64,000 nucleotides of DNA from Falsirhodobacter sp. 20TX0035 (GTDB taxonomy: Bacteria > Pseudomonadota > Alphaproteobacteria > Rhodobacterales > Rhodobacteraceae). Under the pieces are notes generated by a model. That model worked only from the letters and a program-made list of their open reading frames with translations, did no database searches and had not been told where the DNA came from. The DNA lies in NCBI RefSeq assembly GCF_028307215.1, contig NZ_JAQMHV010000004.1, positions 124,001 through 188,000 on the forward strand, read 5' to 3'. The position numbers and the translations under genes are program-made. This document shows positions 61,850 through 64,000 of the stretch, in pieces. How positions within the stretch are numbered: the first letter of the stretch is position 1; every line of letters starts with the position of its first letter.

Positions 61850-63070
61850 CTATCCGAAAAGATCGTGGCAAAGCTCGAGGCCCGAGACGAGGGCGTCGAT
61901 CTCACCTTCGGTGTTGTAAAGGCCGAAGCTGGCGCGGCAGGTGGCCCCCACGCCCAGATGCTGCAGCAGCGGCAAGGCGCAATGGGTGCCCGCCCGAACT
62001 GCGATCCCGCGCTGGTCCAGAATCGTGGACACGTCATGGGCATGGGCCGCCCCTTCCAGCGTGAAGGAGAAGATCGCGCCCTTGGTGTCGGACTGCCCCT
62101 GCACGTTCAGCCAGTTCAGCCCCGCCAGCCGATCCCGCGCCACGTCGCGCAGCCGCCGTTCATGCGCCGCGATGTTGTCCATCCCAAGCGCCATCATATA
62201 TTCCAGCGCCGCGCCGAACCCGATCTGGGACACGATGCCGGGCGTGCCCGCCTCGAACCGCAAGGGGGGACGGGCGTAGGTCACAGTGTCGCGGGTCACG
62301 GTGTCGATCATGTCGCCGCCGCCCATGAAGGGGCGCATCTCGGCCATCCGTTCTTTCCGGATGAAGATCGCGCCGGAGCTGCTGGGCCCGTAAAGCTTGT
62401 GGCCCGTGATCGCGTAGAAGTCGCAACCGATGGCCGACACGTCGACCGGCATGTGCACCGCCGCCTGCGACCCGTCCACCAGAACCGGAACCCCCTTGGT
62501 CTGCGCGCCCCGGCAGATCGCCGCCACGTCCAGCACGGTGCCCGTGACATTGGACATGTGCGTCACGGCCACCAGCTTCGTGCGCGGCCCGATGGCGTCG
62601 ATCACCGCCTGCGGATCGATGTCGCCCTTGGCATCGCACTCCACCCATTTCAGCACCACGCCCTGACGTTCGCGCAGGAAGTGCCACGGCACGATGTTGG
62701 CGTGATGCTCCATGATCGTCAGGACGATCTCATCCCCCGCCTGAAGCCGTGGCGCGGCCCAGCCATAGGAGACGAGGTTGATCCCGTTGGTGGACCCGGC
62801 CGTGTGGATGATCTCCTCTGGGTCCGCTACGTTCAGGAACCGCGCGACCGTGCCCCGCACCGCCTCGTACCGCTCGGTCGCGGTGGTGGACAGCGTGTGC
62901 AGGCCGCGGTGCACGTTGGCGTATTCGTAGCTGTAGGCCCGCGTGATCGCGTCGATCACCGCTTGCGGCTTCTGCGCCGAGGCACCGTTGTCGAGGTAGA
63001 CGAGCGGCTTGCCGTTCACCTCGCGCGACAGGATCGGAAAATCGCGGCGGACCGCCTGAACGTCATACAT
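61850..63070 (-). CDS. sufS: Cysteine desulfurase SufS
   Basis: A 406-residue PLP enzyme (class II cysteine desulfurase) that supplies sulfur to SufE and the SufBCD scaffold. Seen: 'FPILSREVNGKPLVYLDNGASAQKP' start, 'YANVHRGLHTLSTTATERYE' near 49-68, 'TIMEHHANIVPWH', the PLP-lysine motif 'YAITGHKLYGPSSSGAIF' near 220-237, and the catalytic Cys in 'VRAGTHCALPLLQHLG' near residue 362. GGGAGGCGG precedes the ATG, which overlaps the yip1 stop by 8 bases. Confidence 0.97.
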   Translation of the reverse strand: MYDVQAVRRDFPILSREVNGKPLVYLDNGASAQKPQAVIDAITRAYSYEYANVHRGLHTLSTTATERYEAVRGTVARFLNVADPEEIIHTAGSTNGINLVSYGWAAPRLQAGDEIVLTIMEHHANIVPWHFLRERQGVVLKWVECDAKGDIDPQAVIDAIGPRTKLVAVTHMSNVTGTVLDVAAICRGAQTKGVPVLVDGSQAAVHMPVDVSAIGCDFYAITGHKLYGPSSSGAIFIRKERMAEMRPFMGGGDMIDTVTRDTVTYARPPLRFEAGTPGIVSQIGFGAALEYMMALGMDNIAAHERRLRDVARDRLAGLNWLNVQGQSDTKGAIFSFTLEGAAHAHDVSTILDQRGIAVRAGTHCALPLLQHLGVGATCRASFGLYNTEGEIDALVSGLELCHDLFG

Positions 63071-63623
63071 TGCCGCCTCCCGCAAGGGATGTGAGCCATC
63101 CCAAAATGATGAACATCGCGAAGATAAAGCCGACGATGCCGAAACCGACGACCTGCACGCTTTTGAACCCGTGAACCTCGGCCAGGAAATGCGCGGCCAG
63201 CCACAGCGCCAGACCGATGGTGCAGATCCCCGCAAAGATGCCCATGAACGGCAGCGCCAGCTCCACGACCAGAAGCGCGGCCTGCACCGCGGCCATGATC
63301 ACCTGCAACCAGGCCAGTGCCGCAAGACAGTCAGAAAAGGTCCCGACCCCGCCCCGCCACCGGCACAGGCCATAGGCAAGCGCCGTGATCAGAAGAAGCC
63401 CCGCCACCTGCATCAGAAGCAGGATCAGCGGACCCGCGGGCGCCAGCGTCATGTCGCCCGACAGACCCAGCACAAGGAAGATCAGCAGTGTGGGCAGGAT
63501 GGCTGCCAGCAGGAACAGCTCCTGCCGGGCGCCCCGTTCCGGCAGCGCGGACAGAACCGCGCGCACCCCGGCGCGCGGTTCGCGGATCGACAGCGCGATG
63601 GCAGAACGGAGCGGTCCCGCCAT
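63063..63623 (-). CDS. YIP1-family membrane protein in the suf operon
   Basis: A 186-residue protein with about five hydrophobic segments, starting with a soluble basic stretch and 'ELFLLAAILPTLLIFLVLGLSG'. The YIP1 domain pattern includes 'AGPLILLLMQVAGLLLITALAYGLCRWRGGVGTFSDCLAALAWLQV' (about 62-107). It lies between sufD (2 bases) and sufS (8-base overlap), a position seen in alphaproteobacterial suf operons. Its role in Fe-S assembly is unknown. Confidence 0.85.
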   Translation of the reverse strand: MAGPLRSAIALSIREPRAGVRAVLSALPERGARQELFLLAAILPTLLIFLVLGLSGDMTLAPAGPLILLLMQVAGLLLITALAYGLCRWRGGVGTFSDCLAALAWLQVIMAAVQAALLVVELALPFMGIFAGICTIGLALWLAAHFLAEVHGFKSVQVVGFGIVGFIFAMFIILGWLTSLAGGGNV

Positions 63624-63625
63624 GA

Positions 63626-64000
63626 TCAGTCCTCGTGACGGTCAAGCCAGGATTCCAGACGCAGCTGCAGATCCTCGGCCAGCGTTTCGTCCTCGATCTC
63701 GGCCAGTGCCTCGGCCAGGAAGGCCAGCACCAAGAGGGACTGCGCCCGGCGCTGCGGCACCCCGCGCGAGCGGAGGTAGAACAGCGCCGTCTCGTCGATC
63801 GCGCCGGAGGTGGAGCCGTGGGAGCATTTCACGTCGTCGGCATAGATCTCCAGCTCAGGCTTGGCCAGGAACTGGCTGTCGCCGTCCAGAAGCAGGCTCT
63901 GGCTGATCTGGTAGCCATCCGTTTTCTGCGCGCCCGGCTTCACCAGGATCTTGCCCTGGAAGACGCCCGTGGCCCCGTTCTTCAACACCTTCTTGAAGAC
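63626..64000 (-). CDS. sufD: Fe-S cluster assembly protein SufD, C-terminal part (runs off the window)
   Basis: The last 124 residues of SufD, part of the SufBC2D scaffold. Seen: 'VFKKVLKNGATGVFQGKILVKPGAQKTDGYQISQSLLL' opening, 'PELEIYADDVKCSHGSTSGAIDETALFYLRSRGV' (about 53-86), which carries the conserved 'D-V-x-C-S-H-G-x-T' with the Cys and His used for cluster handling. It is 2 bases upstream of yip1. The beta-helix part lies outside. Confidence 0.95.
   Translation of the reverse strand, partial: VFKKVLKNGATGVFQGKILVKPGAQKTDGYQISQSLLLDGDSQFLAKPELEIYADDVKCSHGSTSGAIDETALFYLRSRGVPQRRAQSLLVLAFLAEALAEIEDETLAEDLQLRLESWLDRHED

Noticed and set aside
1-64000. CRISPR arrays, rRNA genes, intact transposons and prophage modules
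   Set aside because: Looked for regular short repeats, rRNA-like sequence and structural phage genes; none seen apart from the single spike-base homologue.

Overview
The window comes from a chromosome of a high-GC alphaproteobacterium, almost certainly in the Rhodobacterales (Rhodobacter/Paracoccus-like). I base this on gene content: a GapR (DUF2312) nucleoid protein, an NDUFA12-type complex I accessory subunit, a DUF2155 protein, aerobic cobaltochelatase CobS/CobT, a SUF operon with an embedded YIP1 membrane protein, and a protein resembling the head-spike base of the Rhodobacter gene transfer agent. Most genes are housekeeping genes in short operons that often change strand. TTG and GTG starts are common, as are ATGA, GTGA and TGATG overlaps.

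Layout. 1-11.3 kb: 5' end of dnaG, a glutamate-dehydrogenase-family gene, hydrolase, tRNA-Thr, gapR, a lone flagellar-switch-like domain, periplasmic glucan gene opgG, a flavin monooxygenase, K+ uptake gene kup and a DedA protein. 11.5-19.7 kb: accB-accC-aat, then NDUFA12/mlaD/DUF2155, clpP and clpX, an orphan histidine kinase, a metallo-beta-lactamase-fold protein and a small lipoprotein. 19.7-31 kb: aldehyde dehydrogenase, nhaA, a dihydrolipoyl-dehydrogenase-like gene, rplM-rpsI, an SseB-like protein, a capsule export block (kpsT-type ABC, kpsE-type PCP, kdsA) facing a lone spike-base gene, and two tRNA-Val genes. 31-43 kb: HU protein, lon, tgt, a dicarboxylate symporter, gatB with two coupled small membrane proteins, a lipoprotein, an acyltransferase, pepN and bolA. 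43-53.5 kb: J-domain protein, SDR, cobS-cobT-aminopeptidase P, DUF427, sufE, rnd, purN and purM.

53.6-56.1 kb is clearly different. Immediately after a CAU-anticodon tRNA lies about 2.5 kb of AT-richer DNA with one intact gene (a membrane acyltransferase of the OafA type), broken reading-frame fragments and two long stretches without genes. It ends exactly where a sulfate transporter ATPase gene (cysA) stops short of its usual C-terminal domain. The rest of the sulfate operon (cysW, cysT, cysP) is intact. The window then has a hydrolase-like protein and yjdM, and a 600-base AT-rich gap. That gap carries a promoter-like signal followed by a perfect 15-bp hairpin with a potential pseudoknot, next to tRNA-Arg. 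The window closes with sufS, yip1 and the 3' end of sufD.

The best candidates for something undescribed are (1) the structured RNA-like element at 61.26-61.44 kb, (2) the GTA-type spike-base gene placed beside capsule export genes, and (3) the tRNA-linked island with its O-acyltransferase and truncated cysA. No CRISPR array, rRNA operon, intact insertion sequence or phage module was seen.
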